This document shows, in pieces, positions 1 to 8,204 of a stretch of 64,000 nt of DNA (the stretch's first letter is position 1; each line of letters begins with the position of its first letter). Source of the DNA: Variovorax boronicumulans (lineage in GTDB: Bacteria; Pseudomonadota; Gammaproteobacteria; Burkholderiales; Burkholderiaceae_C). The stretch is taken from the NCBI RefSeq assembly GCF_007677875.1, contig NZ_VEDO01000012.1, positions 62,001 through 126,000 of the forward strand. The letters run 5' to 3'. The position numbers and the translations under genes are program-made. The notes under the pieces were generated by a model. That model made no database searches. It was not told the origin of the DNA and saw only the letters and a program-made list of their open reading frames with translations.

Positions 1-773
1 GCCGGCCCGGCGATGCCGATGACCTGGCCGTCCACCGCGGCATCGGGGCACTTCTCCTTGAGCGTGGGCACATCGGGGTACTGCGGCAGGCGGTTGGGTG
101 TGAGCACGAGCAGCGGCCGGGCTTGGCCGTTGTCCACCAGCGCGCCCCAGGCGCCATCGGCCTGGCTGGCGACATGGCCGCCCAGGAAGGCCGCCGTCGC
201 ATCGGCCCCGCCCTTGAAGGTGATGTGGTTGAGCTCGATCTGGCTGCAGGCCGCGAACTGCGCCATGGCCAGGTGCGTGCCGCCGCCGATGCCCGAGGAG
301 GCATAGCTGAGCTTGCCGGGCTGCGCGCGTGCCGTGGCCACGTAGTCGTCGAGCGATTGGATCGGCGAGTTCGCCGGTACCACGAGCGCGAAGCTGTAGC
401 CCGTCACGCTCACGATGTAGCTGAAGTCCTTGAGCGGGTCGTAGGCCACCTTCTGCATGTGCGGCAGGCCCGTCAGCGAGGAGGCGATGGCCGAGATCGT
501 GTAGCCGTCGGGCTTGTTGGTTCTGGCCATGCTGGCCGGGCCCAGCGTGCCGGTGGCGCCGGGCCTGTTCAGCACCACCACCGGCTGGCCCAGGCGCTTG
601 CCGGCTTCCTGCGCCAGCGCACGCATCTGTGCATCGGTCACGCTGCCGGCCGGGAACGGCACGATCAGCGTGATGGGCGCGTGGGGGTAGTCGGCCTGCG
701 CCGCGGCGCCTGTCCCCACCAGCGCCAGCAGGCCGGCGCAGAGCGCACGCCGTGCGATGGCTGTCTTCTTCAT
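1..773 (-). CDS. Bug/TctC-family tripartite tricarboxylate transporter substrate-binding protein (3' end outside window)
   Basis: The minus-strand frame is open from an ATG at 773 to the window edge, giving 257 codons without the C-terminus. The N-terminus MKKTAIARRALCAGLLALVG is a Sec signal peptide ending near AQA. Family signatures follow: the YPHAPITLIVPFPAGSVTD segment (about residues 28-46), RPGATGTLGPA and the DGYTISAIA block. Bug proteins are periplasmic receptors that bind small carboxylates for TctAB-type carriers or for sensing. No TctA or TctB gene is in view. It lies 46 bases downstream of the short-chain dehydrogenase on the same strand, so both are probably transcribed from the promoter near 1819. 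The ligand cannot be read from the sequence. Confidence 0.93.
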   Translation of the reverse strand, partial: MKKTAIARRALCAGLLALVGTGAAAQADYPHAPITLIVPFPAGSVTDAQMRALAQEAGKRLGQPVVVLNRPGATGTLGPASMARTNKPDGYTISAIASSLTGLPHMQKVAYDPLKDFSYIVSVTGYSFALVVPANSPIQSLDDYVATARAQPGKLSYASSGIGGGTHLAMAQFAACSQIELNHITFKGGADATAAFLGGHVASQADGAWGALVDNGQARPLLVLTPNRLPQYPDVPTLKEKCPDAAVDGQVIGIAGP

Positions 774-819
774 TGCGCTTGTCTCCTTCTTGTCGTTGAC
801 ATCGCCAGGCCTCAGGGCC

Positions 820-1761
820 TCAAAGAGGCTCCCAGCTAAACACCTCGCCGGACTGCTCCAGCGGCACGAAAGCCGGCCGCAGGCCTGGCATGCCGTGGCG
901 TGCCAGGCTGTCCACGGTCCAGCCGCCGTCGCGGTGCATCGCGCGCAGCGGGCGCGGCTGGCTCATGACCAGGATTTCGCTGCCGCGCGCGACCAGCACC
1001 TGGCCCGTCACGTCGGCTGCGGCGCCGCTGCACAGGTAGACCACCAGCGGCGCCACCGCGGCGGCCGGCAGCCTGTCGAAGCTGGCACCGCGCGCGCGGG
1101 CCGCGGCATCGCCGGCATCGAACAGTGCGGTCAGCCGGCTCTTGGCCAGCGGCGCGACGCAGTTGGAGCGCACGCCGAAGCGGCCCATGTCCAGCGCGAT
1201 GCCCTTGGACAGCGCGGTCAGCGCCATCTTGGCCGCCATGTAGTTGGCCTGCCCCACGTTGCCGACCAAGCCGCCCGTGGAGGTCATGTGCACGAAGGCG
1301 CCGGACTGCTGCGCGCGCAGGTATGGTGCGGCCGCGCGGCTCAGGTAGAAGCTGCCGTGCAGGTGCACTTGCAGCACGGCCTCCCAGTCGTCCACGGCCA
1401 TCTTGTGGAAGATCGCGTTGCGCGCATTGCCGGCGTTGTTGACCACGCAGTCGATGCGGCCGAAGTGGTCCAGCGTACTGGCGACGATGCGCGCCGCGCC
1501 GGCGGGCGTGGCCACCGAGTCGCTGCTGGCCTGGGCCTGGCCGCCCTCGGCGCGGATGGCCTGCGCCACCTGCTCGGCGGCCTGCCGGTCGCCGCCGCTG
1601 CCGTCCACCGCGCCGCCGATGTCGTTGACCAGCACCTGCGCGCCGTGGCGCGCCGCCAGCAGCGCGATCTCGCGGCCGATGGCGCCGGCGCCACCGGTCA
1701 CGACCAGCACGCGCCCTTGCAGGCAGGGCATGGTGGCAGGCGTCGCGGCATCTGGCTGCAT
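820..1761 (-). CDS. SDR-family 3-hydroxyacyl-CoA dehydrogenase-like oxidoreductase
   Basis: This 313-residue protein has a classical short-chain dehydrogenase core: nucleotide-binding TGGAGAIG (22-29), NNAG (108-111), and the catalytic Ser161, Tyr174 and Lys178 (YMAAK). The VNDIGG stretch after the second strand and the C-terminal extension beyond residue 250 resemble the (3R)-hydroxyacyl-CoA dehydrogenase domain of peroxisomal-type multifunctional enzyme 2. It would therefore oxidise a 3-hydroxyacyl-CoA with NAD(P)+; the substrate is inferred. It is a clear paralogue of the protein at 34629-35549. Start: ATG at 1761, with AGGAG 11 bases upstream; an internal ATG at residue 11 is an alternative. 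It diverges from the AraC gene, with a shared promoter element between them. Confidence 0.9.
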   Translation of the reverse strand: MQPDAATPATMPCLQGRVLVVTGGAGAIGREIALLAARHGAQVLVNDIGGAVDGSGGDRQAAEQVAQAIRAEGGQAQASSDSVATPAGAARIVASTLDHFGRIDCVVNNAGNARNAIFHKMAVDDWEAVLQVHLHGSFYLSRAAAPYLRAQQSGAFVHMTSTGGLVGNVGQANYMAAKMALTALSKGIALDMGRFGVRSNCVAPLAKSRLTALFDAGDAAARARGASFDRLPAAAVAPLVVYLCSGAAADVTGQVLVARGSEILVMSQPRPLRAMHRDGGWTVDSLARHGMPGLRPAFVPLEQSGEVFSWEPL

Positions 1762-1818
1762 GGCGGGTCCGTCTCCTGGTGTGGCGGCGCGCTGTGCGCG
1801 CCCTTGTCTCTGCGGACG

Positions 1819-1878
1819 AGTCTAGGCAGCGCCGCCCGCGCGCCGAATGGCAAAACTGCTGAATGACAGTGGCGGGAA
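1819..1878 (-). promoter_or_regulatory. Promoter/activator element A upstream of the SDR gene
   Basis: Read on the minus strand, a GCCAC box (1873-1869) is followed by CATTCGGC (1849-1842) and a -10-like TAGACT (1824-1819). The same arrangement, without gaps, is found upstream of the enoyl-CoA hydratase gene at 9153-9207 (about 41 of 59 positions identical by hand count), and in diverged form at 2976-3030. No consensus -35 is present, as expected for an activator-dependent promoter. The adjacent AraC gene is the natural candidate regulator; that assignment is inference. Confidence 0.6.
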
Positions 1879-1938
1879 CTCACACAGGCGACAGCCGGGC
1901 GCAAGACAAGCAGGAGCGCTGCGGTATAACGCCCGCCC

Positions 1939-2967
1939 ATGTCGGGGACGCACCACACCGTCGCGATCGCACAGGCCCAGCGCATGCTGCAGGGTGCGCG
2001 CCACCAGGGCGTGGACGTGGACAGCATCCTGCGGCGCGCCGGCATCTCGCGCGCGCTGCTGGAGGCCCCCAGCGCGCGCATCTCGCAGACGCAGTGCACG
2101 GCCCTGGTCCGCGTGCTCGTGCGCGTGCTGCGCGACGAGTTCTGGGGCCTGTGCGACACGCCCGTGCGCTTCGGCACCTTCGGCGCGGCCTGCGATGCCA
2201 TGGTGCAATGCACCAACCTCGGCGAGGCCATCCGCGCCGGCCTGCGCCACTACCACCTGATGCTGGACGACTTCACCGGCCGTCTGCAGGTGCAGGACGG
2301 CGTGGCCGAGATCGCGCTGTTCGAGCAGGTGCCCTGGCATGCGCGCCACGCCTATGCGCAGAGCACCTTCCTGTTCTGCGGCAGCGGGCTGCTGTCGTGG
2401 CTGATCGCGCGCAAGCTGCCGCTGCTGGACGTGCGCATGCGCAACACCAAGACCGCGTTCAACAACAAGACGCACCGGCTGTTCGACGCCGAGATCCTGT
2501 TCGGCCAGCCGCGCGCGGGCATCCGCTTCGACGCGCGCTGGCTGGAGCTGCCCGTGGTGCAGAACGCGCAAAGCCTCAAAGCCTTCCTGCGCGGCGCGCC
2601 GGCCAACCTGCTCGTGAAGTACCGCGACCAGACCAGCGCCACCGAGCGCATCCGCCAGCTGCTGCGCAAGCACATGCGCGAGCGCATCCTGACGCTGGAG
2701 GAGGCCTCCTCCATGCTGGCCATGACGCCGCAGACGCTGCGCCGCCGGCTGCTGCTGGAGGGCCAGGGCTTCCAGGCCATCAAGGACGACCTGCGCCGCG
2801 ACATGGCCATCGAGCACCTGAGCCGGCCCGAACTGACCGTGCTGGAGATTTCGGCCCTGGTCGGCTTCTCCGAGCCCAGCACCTTCCAGCGCGCGTTCAA
2901 GGGCTGGACCGGCGTGGCGCCCGGCGAGTACCGGCTGACGCGGCTCGAACACCTGCCGGCCGACTGA
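1939..2967 (+). CDS. AraC-family transcriptional regulator
   Basis: A 342-residue AraC/XylS activator. The first 200 residues match the arabinose-binding-domain-like region (PF12625 type) found in OruR/ArgR-like AraC proteins. The last 100 carry the double helix-turn-helix: first helix pair around LTLEEASSMLAMTPQTLRRR (about 250-270), second around LTVLEISALVGFSEPSTFQR (about 302-321), ending with the family's AFKGWTGVAPGEYR. It sits between the divergent SDR gene and the downstream acyl-CoA ligase. Three promoters of similar geometry surround it (1819-1878, 2976-3030, 9153-9207), so it probably activates this acyl-CoA catabolic set. The inducer is unknown. Confidence 0.93.
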   Translation: MSGTHHTVAIAQAQRMLQGARHQGVDVDSILRRAGISRALLEAPSARISQTQCTALVRVLVRVLRDEFWGLCDTPVRFGTFGAACDAMVQCTNLGEAIRAGLRHYHLMLDDFTGRLQVQDGVAEIALFEQVPWHARHAYAQSTFLFCGSGLLSWLIARKLPLLDVRMRNTKTAFNNKTHRLFDAEILFGQPRAGIRFDARWLELPVVQNAQSLKAFLRGAPANLLVKYRDQTSATERIRQLLRKHMRERILTLEEASSMLAMTPQTLRRRLLLEGQGFQAIKDDLRRDMAIEHLSRPELTVLEISALVGFSEPSTFQRAFKGWTGVAPGEYRLTRLEHLPAD

Positions 2968-2975
2968 CGTTTTTT

Positions 2976-3030
2976 GCCACGCCGATTGGCGTGCCTGGCA
3001 ATCCCGCGCCGCGGCGGCCTCCCCTACGCT
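2976..3030 (+). promoter_or_regulatory. Promoter/activator element C upstream of the acyl-CoA ligase
   Basis: In the 89-base gap after the AraC gene, GCCAC (2976-2980) lies within TGCCACGCCGATT, a 13-base string also found (reverse strand) upstream of the gene at 9118. A -10-like TACGCT ends at 3030. The box-to-hexamer distance of 54 bases equals that of elements A and B. The middle box (3000-3007) matches only 5 of 8 positions, so this copy has diverged. Confidence 0.5.
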
Positions 3031-3056
3031 CGCCGGACCATGCAGGGGACAACCAG

Positions 3057-4697
3057 GTGACCACGCTCCACGAACGCTTCTGGCCGCGCGGCCTGCCCCG
3101 GGCCGTGCCGGTGCCGCAGACCAGCCTCAGCCACAACCTCGCGGTGTCGGCCGCGCGCTTTCCCGACAAGCCCGCGTTCATCTTCTACGACAACCCGGTC
3201 CGCTACGGCCGGCTGCTCGCCGAGGTCGAGGCCATGGCCGGCTACCTGCAGCAGCACTGCGGCGTGCGCAAGGGCGACCGGGTGCTGCTGTTCAGCCAGA
3301 GCTGCCCGCAGCTGGCCATCGCCTACTACGCCATCCTGCGCGCCGACGCCATGGTGGTGCCGCTCAACGCCATGAGCACGGCCGACGAGTTGCGCCAGGT
3401 CGCCGAGGACAGCGGCGCGCGCGTGGCCTTCGTCGCGCAGGAGCTGTTCGCCCAGGTCGATCCCATGCGCAGCATGCTGGACCACGTGCTGGTGCACCGC
3501 TATGGCGACTACCTGACCGCGCCGGCCTCGGTGCCCGTGCCCGAATGGCTGCTGGCCGCACCGCTGCCGCTGCCCGACGACACCCAGGTCGTGCGCTGGC
3601 ACGAGGCGCTGGCCGCGGCCTGCAGCCCCCGACCCGCCACGGCCGGCCCGGACGACCTCTGCGTGCTGCCCTTCACCTCGGGCACCACGGGCCGGCCCAA
3701 GGGCTGCGTGCACACGCACGGCTCGATGATGGCCGCCATCTGGTCGGCCGCGCTGTGGCGCGGTCTGCATGCCGAGACGGTGTTCCTGGGCGTGGCGCCC
3801 ATGTTCCACCTGCTGGGCATGCAGAACGGCATGAACCTGCCCATCCTGCTGGGCGCCACAGTGGTCATCGCGCCGCGCTGGGACCGCGACTTCGCCGGCG
3901 CCATGCTGGGCCGCTACCGCGTGACGGCCTGGACCGTGCCGCCCGCGGCGCTCGTGGATTTCTTCGCCAACCCGGACGTGGAGCGCTACGACCTGTCCAG
4001 CCTCACCTTGATCACGGGCGGCGGCGGGGCCGTGCCCGAGGCCGTGGCGCAGCACCTGCGCGCGCGCTTCGGCCTCACGCTGAACGAGGCCTACGGCATG
4101 ACCGAGACCGCCTCCTTCCTGCACTGCAACCCGCTGCACCGGCCCAAGCTGCAATGCCTGGGTGTGCCCACCTTCGGCGTGGACACGCGCATCGTCGATC
4201 CCGAGACGCTGCGGGAGCTGCCCGTGGGCGAAGCCGGCGAGATCGTGACCCGCGGTGCGCAGATCATGCGCGAATACTGGCGCAACCCCGAGGCCACGCG
4301 CCAGGCCTTCGTGGAGATCGGTGGCCAGCGCTTCCTGCGCACGGGCGACCTGGGCCACCAGGACGAAGACGGCTACTTCTTCCTGCGCGACCGGCTCAAG
4401 CGCATGATCAACGTGGCAGGCTTCAAGGTCTGGCCCGCGGAGGTGGAGACCTGGCTCTACGAGCACCCGGCCGTGCTGGAGGCCTGCGTGGTCGGCGTGG
4501 CCGATGCGCGGCAGGGAGAAGCGGTGAAGGCCCTGGTGCGGCTACGGCCGGAGGCGCAGGGGCAACTCAGCGAGCAGGGCCTGATCGACTGGGCGCGCGA
4601 GCGCATGGCGGTCTACAAGGCGCCGCGCACGGTGGCGTTCGTGGACGGGTTTCCACGCTCGGCGACGGGGAAGATTCTTTGGCGGGAGCTGGGATAG
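3057..4697 (+). CDS. Acyl-CoA synthetase (AMP-forming, class I adenylate-forming enzyme)
   Basis: This 546-residue enzyme would activate a carboxylic acid to its CoA thioester with ATP. The P-loop-like TSGTTGRPKG is at 207-216, YGMTET near 347, the GDLGHQDEDGYFF hinge region near 430, and the catalytic lysine of the SATGKILWREL tail is about residue 539. Start: GTG at 3057, with AGGGGA ending 7 bases upstream. No in-frame ATG fits better, and the frame that stays open upstream to 1863 only overlaps the AraC gene. It is closest in pattern to fatty-acid CoA ligases. Together with the SDR, dehydrogenase and hydratase genes nearby it would start a beta-oxidation-like route. The acid is not identifiable. 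Confidence 0.92.
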   Translation: MTTLHERFWPRGLPRAVPVPQTSLSHNLAVSAARFPDKPAFIFYDNPVRYGRLLAEVEAMAGYLQQHCGVRKGDRVLLFSQSCPQLAIAYYAILRADAMVVPLNAMSTADELRQVAEDSGARVAFVAQELFAQVDPMRSMLDHVLVHRYGDYLTAPASVPVPEWLLAAPLPLPDDTQVVRWHEALAAACSPRPATAGPDDLCVLPFTSGTTGRPKGCVHTHGSMMAAIWSAALWRGLHAETVFLGVAPMFHLLGMQNGMNLPILLGATVVIAPRWDRDFAGAMLGRYRVTAWTVPPAALVDFFANPDVERYDLSSLTLITGGGGAVPEAVAQHLRARFGLTLNEAYGMTETASFLHCNPLHRPKLQCLGVPTFGVDTRIVDPETLRELPVGEAGEIVTRGAQIMREYWRNPEATRQAFVEIGGQRFLRTGDLGHQDEDGYFFLRDRLKRMINVAGFKVWPAEVETWLYEHPAVLEACVVGVADARQGEAVKALVRLRPEAQGQLSEQGLIDWARERMAVYKAPRTVAFVDGFPRSATGKILWRELG

Positions 4698-4712
4698 CGT
4701 GGCGGGCTGGCT

Positions 4713-5510
4713 TCAGACCGGCGCGTAGTCGCCCGTCCCCTCCGGCCACGCCGTCAACACCTCGTACCCATCCGGCGTGACCGCCACCATGTGCTCCCAC
4801 TGCGCCGACAGCGAGCGGTCTTTGGTCACCACGGTCCAGCCATCGGCCAGTTCCCGTGTCTCGGCCTTGCCGGCGTTGAGCATGGGCTCGATGGTGAAGA
4901 CCATGCCCGCCTCCAGCTTCAGCCCCTCGCCGCGCTGGCCGTAGTGCAGCACGTCGGGCGCCTCGTGGTAGTTGCGCCCGATGCCATGGCCGCAGTACTC
5001 GCGCACCACGCTGAAATGCGCGCGCTGCGCCACGGCCTGGATCGCGTGGCCGATGTCGCCCAGCGTGGCGCCGGGCCGCACCTGCCGGATGCCGGCGCAC
5101 ATGGCCTCATAGGTGGTGGCGACCAGGCGGCGCGCCAGCGGGCTCGGGTCGCCGACGAAGAACATGCGGCTGGTGTCGCCGAACCAGCCGTCGTGGATGA
5201 CGGCCACGTCGATGTTGACGATGTCGCCCTTCTTGAGGATCTTGTCGGGCGAGGGAATGCCGTGGCACACGACCTGGTTCACCGAGGTCAGCACGGTCTT
5301 GGGGTAGCCCTGGTAGCCGATGTTGGCCGGTGTGACGCGCTGCACCTGCACGATGTGGTCGTGGCAGATGCGGTCGAGTTCCTCGGTGCTGACGCCCGGC
5401 ACCACATGCGGCGCGACGACGCTGAGCACCTCGGCGGCCAGGCGGCCCGCCGCGCGCGCCTTGGCGATCTCCGCGGGCGACTTGATGGCGATGGTGCGCG
5501 GCATCAGCAT
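4713..5510 (-). CDS. map: Type I methionine aminopeptidase
   Basis: This 265-residue metallopeptidase removes the N-terminal methionine from new proteins. The five metal ligands are visible: Asp101 and Asp112 (NIDVAVIHDGWFGDTSR), His175 (CGHGIGRNYHEAP), Glu208 (FTIEPM) and Glu239 (WEHMV); His83 (VCHGIP) is also conserved. The length matches the Escherichia coli enzyme. Start: ATG at 5510; a second ATG two codons later (5504) is equally possible, as neither has a strong ribosome site. It follows the ParD-like gene by 4 bases, so the two are cotranscribed. The setting is unlike the usual rpsB-linked housekeeping map gene, so this may be a second, accessory copy. Confidence 0.95.
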   Translation of the reverse strand: MLMPRTIAIKSPAEIAKARAAGRLAAEVLSVVAPHVVPGVSTEELDRICHDHIVQVQRVTPANIGYQGYPKTVLTSVNQVVCHGIPSPDKILKKGDIVNIDVAVIHDGWFGDTSRMFFVGDPSPLARRLVATTYEAMCAGIRQVRPGATLGDIGHAIQAVAQRAHFSVVREYCGHGIGRNYHEAPDVLHYGQRGEGLKLEAGMVFTIEPMLNAGKAETRELADGWTVVTKDRSLSAQWEHMVAVTPDGYEVLTAWPEGTGDYAPV

Positions 5511-5514
5511 GGGC

Positions 5515-5772
5515 TCAATGCCTGGCCTTCGCCGCGGCCCGGGGCTTGGCGCCAGGGGGCGGCGCGGCCACCGCCGCGATGTCGAAGCCGCCCGCCAGCT
5601 CGGCCCGCACCAGCATCTGGCAGATGTCGCGGTGGTCCAGGTCGGGGTACATCTCGCTGAGCATGCCGATGCGCATCCAGTGCTCGGCCTGCGCGTTGAT
5701 GGAGCGGCTGAGTGCGTTGCCTGCCACGCGCAGGTTCTCGTGCATGAGGTCTGAAATCTTGACGATGCCCAT
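5515..5772 (-). CDS. ParD-like antitoxin-family protein
   Basis: This 85-residue protein starts MGIVKISDLMHENLRVAGN, followed by LSRSINAQAEHWMRIGML. This pattern is typical of the ParD-like family (PF11903), related to ribbon-helix-helix antitoxins. No ParE-type toxin is next to it; the cotranscribed partner is methionine aminopeptidase, 4 bases downstream. The C-terminal 20 residues are a basic, Ala/Pro-rich tail. The ATG at 5772 has no Shine-Dalgarno. A TATAAG hexamer ends 9 bases upstream, so the message may be leaderless. A palindrome overlaps this promoter and is a likely autoregulatory operator. The family call is fairly firm; the function is inferred. Confidence 0.8.
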   Translation of the reverse strand: MGIVKISDLMHENLRVAGNALSRSINAQAEHWMRIGMLSEMYPDLDHRDICQMLVRAELAGGFDIAAVAAPPPGAKPRAAAKARH

Positions 5773-5780
5773 GCGGCGAT

Positions 5781-5808
5781 CTTATACGAAACGTCTATGA
5801 AACGTATA
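5781..5808 (-). promoter_or_regulatory. Palindromic operator and -10 element of the ParD-like gene
   Basis: Six-base arms TATACG (5783-5788) and CGTATA (5803-5808) flank 14 bases that contain direct repeats CGAAACGT (5787-5794) and TGAAACGT (5798-5805). On the minus strand TATAAG (5786-5781) could be a -10 box, putting transcription start within a few bases of the ATG at 5772. This arrangement suits autorepression by the ParD-like protein; it is inferred only. Confidence 0.45.
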
Positions 5809-5927
5809 TTCCGTGGCCGTCGCCAAGCAGCGATGATCAGCCCATCGGATCCATGTGCGGACGGGGGCTTGGGACAGAATGGGCCGTCTCACCGCCGTCG
5901 ACCTGATCCAGCGAACGTCTGCACACC

Positions 5928-7016
5928 ATGGCCAAGTTATCCAGGCCGCCAGCCCCGAGCGGTATGCCTGCCGGGCTGACGCCAACGCCCGAGGGCTATG
6001 CCGAGTGGCTGGCCGATCTCAAAGGACGCATCCACACAGCCCAGCAACGTGCGGCACTGGCCGTCAACCGCGAGCTGGTGTTGCTGTACTGGCAGATTGG
6101 ACGCGACATCCTGGCGCGGCAGGCAGCCCAGGGCTGGGGCGCCAAGGTGATCGATCGGCTCGCGCAGGATTTGCGCGCGGCCTTCCCCGAGATGAAAGGG
6201 TTCTCGCCCCGCAATCTCAAGTACATGCGTGCCTTTGCCGAGGCTTGGCCGGACGACCTCTTTGTGCAAGAGGTGCTTGCACAATTGCCCTGGTACCACC
6301 AGTTGGCGCTGCTGGACAAACTGGACGATGCCGACAGCCGTCGCTGGTACGCGGCCAAGGCGATCGAGCACAGCTGGTCACGCAACATCCTCGTCATGCA
6401 GATCGAGACCGAGCTGCACAAGCGCAGCGGCGCTGCCGTCAGCAATTTCGAAGCCCGTCTTCCCAAGCCCCAGTCCGATCTGGCACGCGAATCGCTGAAA
6501 GATCCCTACCGCTTCGACTTCCTGGGATTGACCGACACAGCGCAGGAACGTGACATCGAAAGCGCCCTCATCAAGCATGTGACGGAATTTCTGCTGGAAC
6601 TGGGCGCAGGCTTCGCCTTCGTCGGGAGGCAGGTGCCGCTGGACGTCGGCGGCGAAGAGTTCTTCATCGACCTGCTGTTCTACCACCTCAAGCTGCGCTG
6701 CTATGTGGTGATCGAACTCAAGGCGGGCAAATTCAAGCCCGAGCACCTGGGCCAGCTCGGCTTCTACCTCACGGCGGTCGACGCCCAGGTCAAGCATCCG
6801 CAGGACAGCGCCACCATCGGCCTGCTGCTGTGCAAGACCAAGAACAAGGTAGTGGCCGAATACGCCTTGCAAGGCAAGGCCCAACCCATCGGCGTCGCGG
6901 AGTACCAGTTGGTGGCATCCCTGCCGCCGGAACTGCAGACCAGCCTGCCCAGCATCGAACAGATCGAGCGTGAACTGGCAGGCAACGACGCCTTTGCTCC
7001 CGACGATTCGGCTTGA
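5928..7016 (+). CDS. YhcG-type PDDEXK nuclease domain protein (DUF1016)
   Basis: This 362-residue protein has the two YhcG parts: an N-terminal helical DUF1016_N domain (about 25-170, with the motif LYWQIGRDIL and PRNLKYMRAFAEAWP), and a C-terminal PDDEXK nuclease-like domain. The likely active-site residues are Asp248 (FFIDLL), Glu263 and Lys265 (VIELKAG), with Gln276 behind them. Family members occur in accessory islands, sometimes beside restriction-modification genes. Here it is alone between unrelated operons. Codon use is visibly less GC-biased than in the flanking genes (AAG/CAA, TTG leucines), suggesting later acquisition. The start ATG at 5928 is preceded by a 155-base divergent gap. 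Its activity in this host is unknown. Confidence 0.9.
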   Translation: MAKLSRPPAPSGMPAGLTPTPEGYAEWLADLKGRIHTAQQRAALAVNRELVLLYWQIGRDILARQAAQGWGAKVIDRLAQDLRAAFPEMKGFSPRNLKYMRAFAEAWPDDLFVQEVLAQLPWYHQLALLDKLDDADSRRWYAAKAIEHSWSRNILVMQIETELHKRSGAAVSNFEARLPKPQSDLARESLKDPYRFDFLGLTDTAQERDIESALIKHVTEFLLELGAGFAFVGRQVPLDVGGEEFFIDLLFYHLKLRCYVVIELKAGKFKPEHLGQLGFYLTAVDAQVKHPQDSATIGLLLCKTKNKVVAEYALQGKAQPIGVAEYQLVASLPPELQTSLPSIEQIERELAGNDAFAPDDSA

Positions 7017-7055
7017 GCCACGACGGGATGTCGCGGTGCACGCCGCGCATCCTCC

Positions 7056-8204
7056 TCACATCCCCCGCGCCACGAGTTCCTTCATGATCTCGTTCGACCC
7101 GCCATAGATCTTCCCCACCCGGGCGTTCACGTACATGCGGCCGATCGGGTACTCGGTCATGTAGCCGTAGCCGCCGTGCAGCTGCAGGCACTCGTCCACG
7201 ATCTCGCAATTGGTCTGCGTGCACCAGAGCTTGGCCATGGCGGCCACGTCGCCGCTCAGTTCGCCGCGCAGCACCTTGGCCATGCAGTCGTCGACGAAGG
7301 CGCGCGCCACCGTGGCCTTGGTGCGGCACTCGGCCAGCTTGAAGCGCGTGTTCTGCAGGTCGAACAGCGGCTGGCCGAAGACCTGGCGCTGGCGCGTGTA
7401 GGCCAGCGTGTCCTCCACCGCGCGCTCCATGGTGGCGAGCGTGCCCAGCGCGATCAGCATGCGCTCCTGCGGCAGCTGCTGCATGAGCTGCGCGAAGCCC
7501 TGGCCTTCCTGCGGACCGAGCAGGTTGTCGACCGGCAGTTCCATGTCGTCGAAGAACAGCTCGGCCGTGTCCTGGCCCTTGAGGCCGATCTTGTCGAGGA
7601 TGCGGCCGCGCCGAAAGCCCGGCAGTCCTGCCGTCTCGGCCACGAGGATGGAGACGCCGCGCGCACCGGCCGCGGGATCGGTCTTGGCGACGATGCAGAC
7701 CAGGTCCGCCAGGTGGCCGTTGGTGATGAAGGTCTTGGCGCCGTTCACGACATAGCGGTCGCCCTGGCGCACGGCGCGCGTGGTGATGGCCTTGAGATCC
7801 GAGCCCGCCGCGGGTTCGGACATGGCGATGGCCGCCACCAGTTCGCCATTGGCCATGCGCGGCAGCCAGCTGCGCTTTTGCGCCTCGCTGCCGTAGCGCA
7901 GGATGTAGTGCGCCACGATGGCGCTGTGCACGTTGAGGCTGGGGCCGATGGCCAGCGCGCGCGCCATCTCCATCGAGACGATGGCGTCGTGCGCGAAGTG
8001 GCCGCCACCGCCGCCGTATTCCTCGGGCATGGCCGGGCACAGCAGGCCGGCCGCGCCGAGCGCGTTCCAGATACCCCGGTCCACGTGCGTTTGCGCGGCC
8101 CAGCGCAGTTCGTGCGGCACCACCTCGGCCTCGATGAAGCGGCGGGCCGCGTCCTGGAACATGGCCAGGTCATCGTCGATCCACGCAGAACGCGGCGCGC
8201 TCAT
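7056..8204 (-). CDS. Acyl-CoA dehydrogenase (long-chain/isovaleryl type)
   Basis: This 382-residue FAD enzyme would introduce the alpha-beta double bond into an acyl-CoA. Landmarks are AMSEPAAGSD, the FITNG segment, the LHGGYGYMTEYPIGRMYVN motif and the C-terminal IYGGSNEIMKEL. The C-terminal base position of medium-chain enzymes (YEGTS) is Gly here. The catalytic Glu is therefore expected in helix G (LPQERM), as in long-chain and isovaleryl-CoA dehydrogenases. Start: ATG at 8204, overlapping the end of the hydratase gene by 4 bases (ATGA), which indicates translational coupling. The frame continues upstream but only as a shadow of the hydratase. Confidence 0.94.
   Translation of the reverse strand: MSAPRSAWIDDDLAMFQDAARRFIEAEVVPHELRWAAQTHVDRGIWNALGAAGLLCPAMPEEYGGGGGHFAHDAIVSMEMARALAIGPSLNVHSAIVAHYILRYGSEAQKRSWLPRMANGELVAAIAMSEPAAGSDLKAITTRAVRQGDRYVVNGAKTFITNGHLADLVCIVAKTDPAAGARGVSILVAETAGLPGFRRGRILDKIGLKGQDTAELFFDDMELPVDNLLGPQEGQGFAQLMQQLPQERMLIALGTLATMERAVEDTLAYTRQRQVFGQPLFDLQNTRFKLAECRTKATVARAFVDDCMAKVLRGELSGDVAAMAKLWCTQTNCEIVDECLQLHGGYGYMTEYPIGRMYVNARVGKIYGGSNEIMKELVARGM

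Noticed and set aside
1863-4697. A continuous plus-strand frame that could read as a 944-residue AraC-region/ligase fusion
   Set aside because: The first 400 codons run out of frame across the AraC gene and translate to low-complexity Ala/Arg-rich sequence. The ligase proper starts at GTG 3057 with its own ribosome site.
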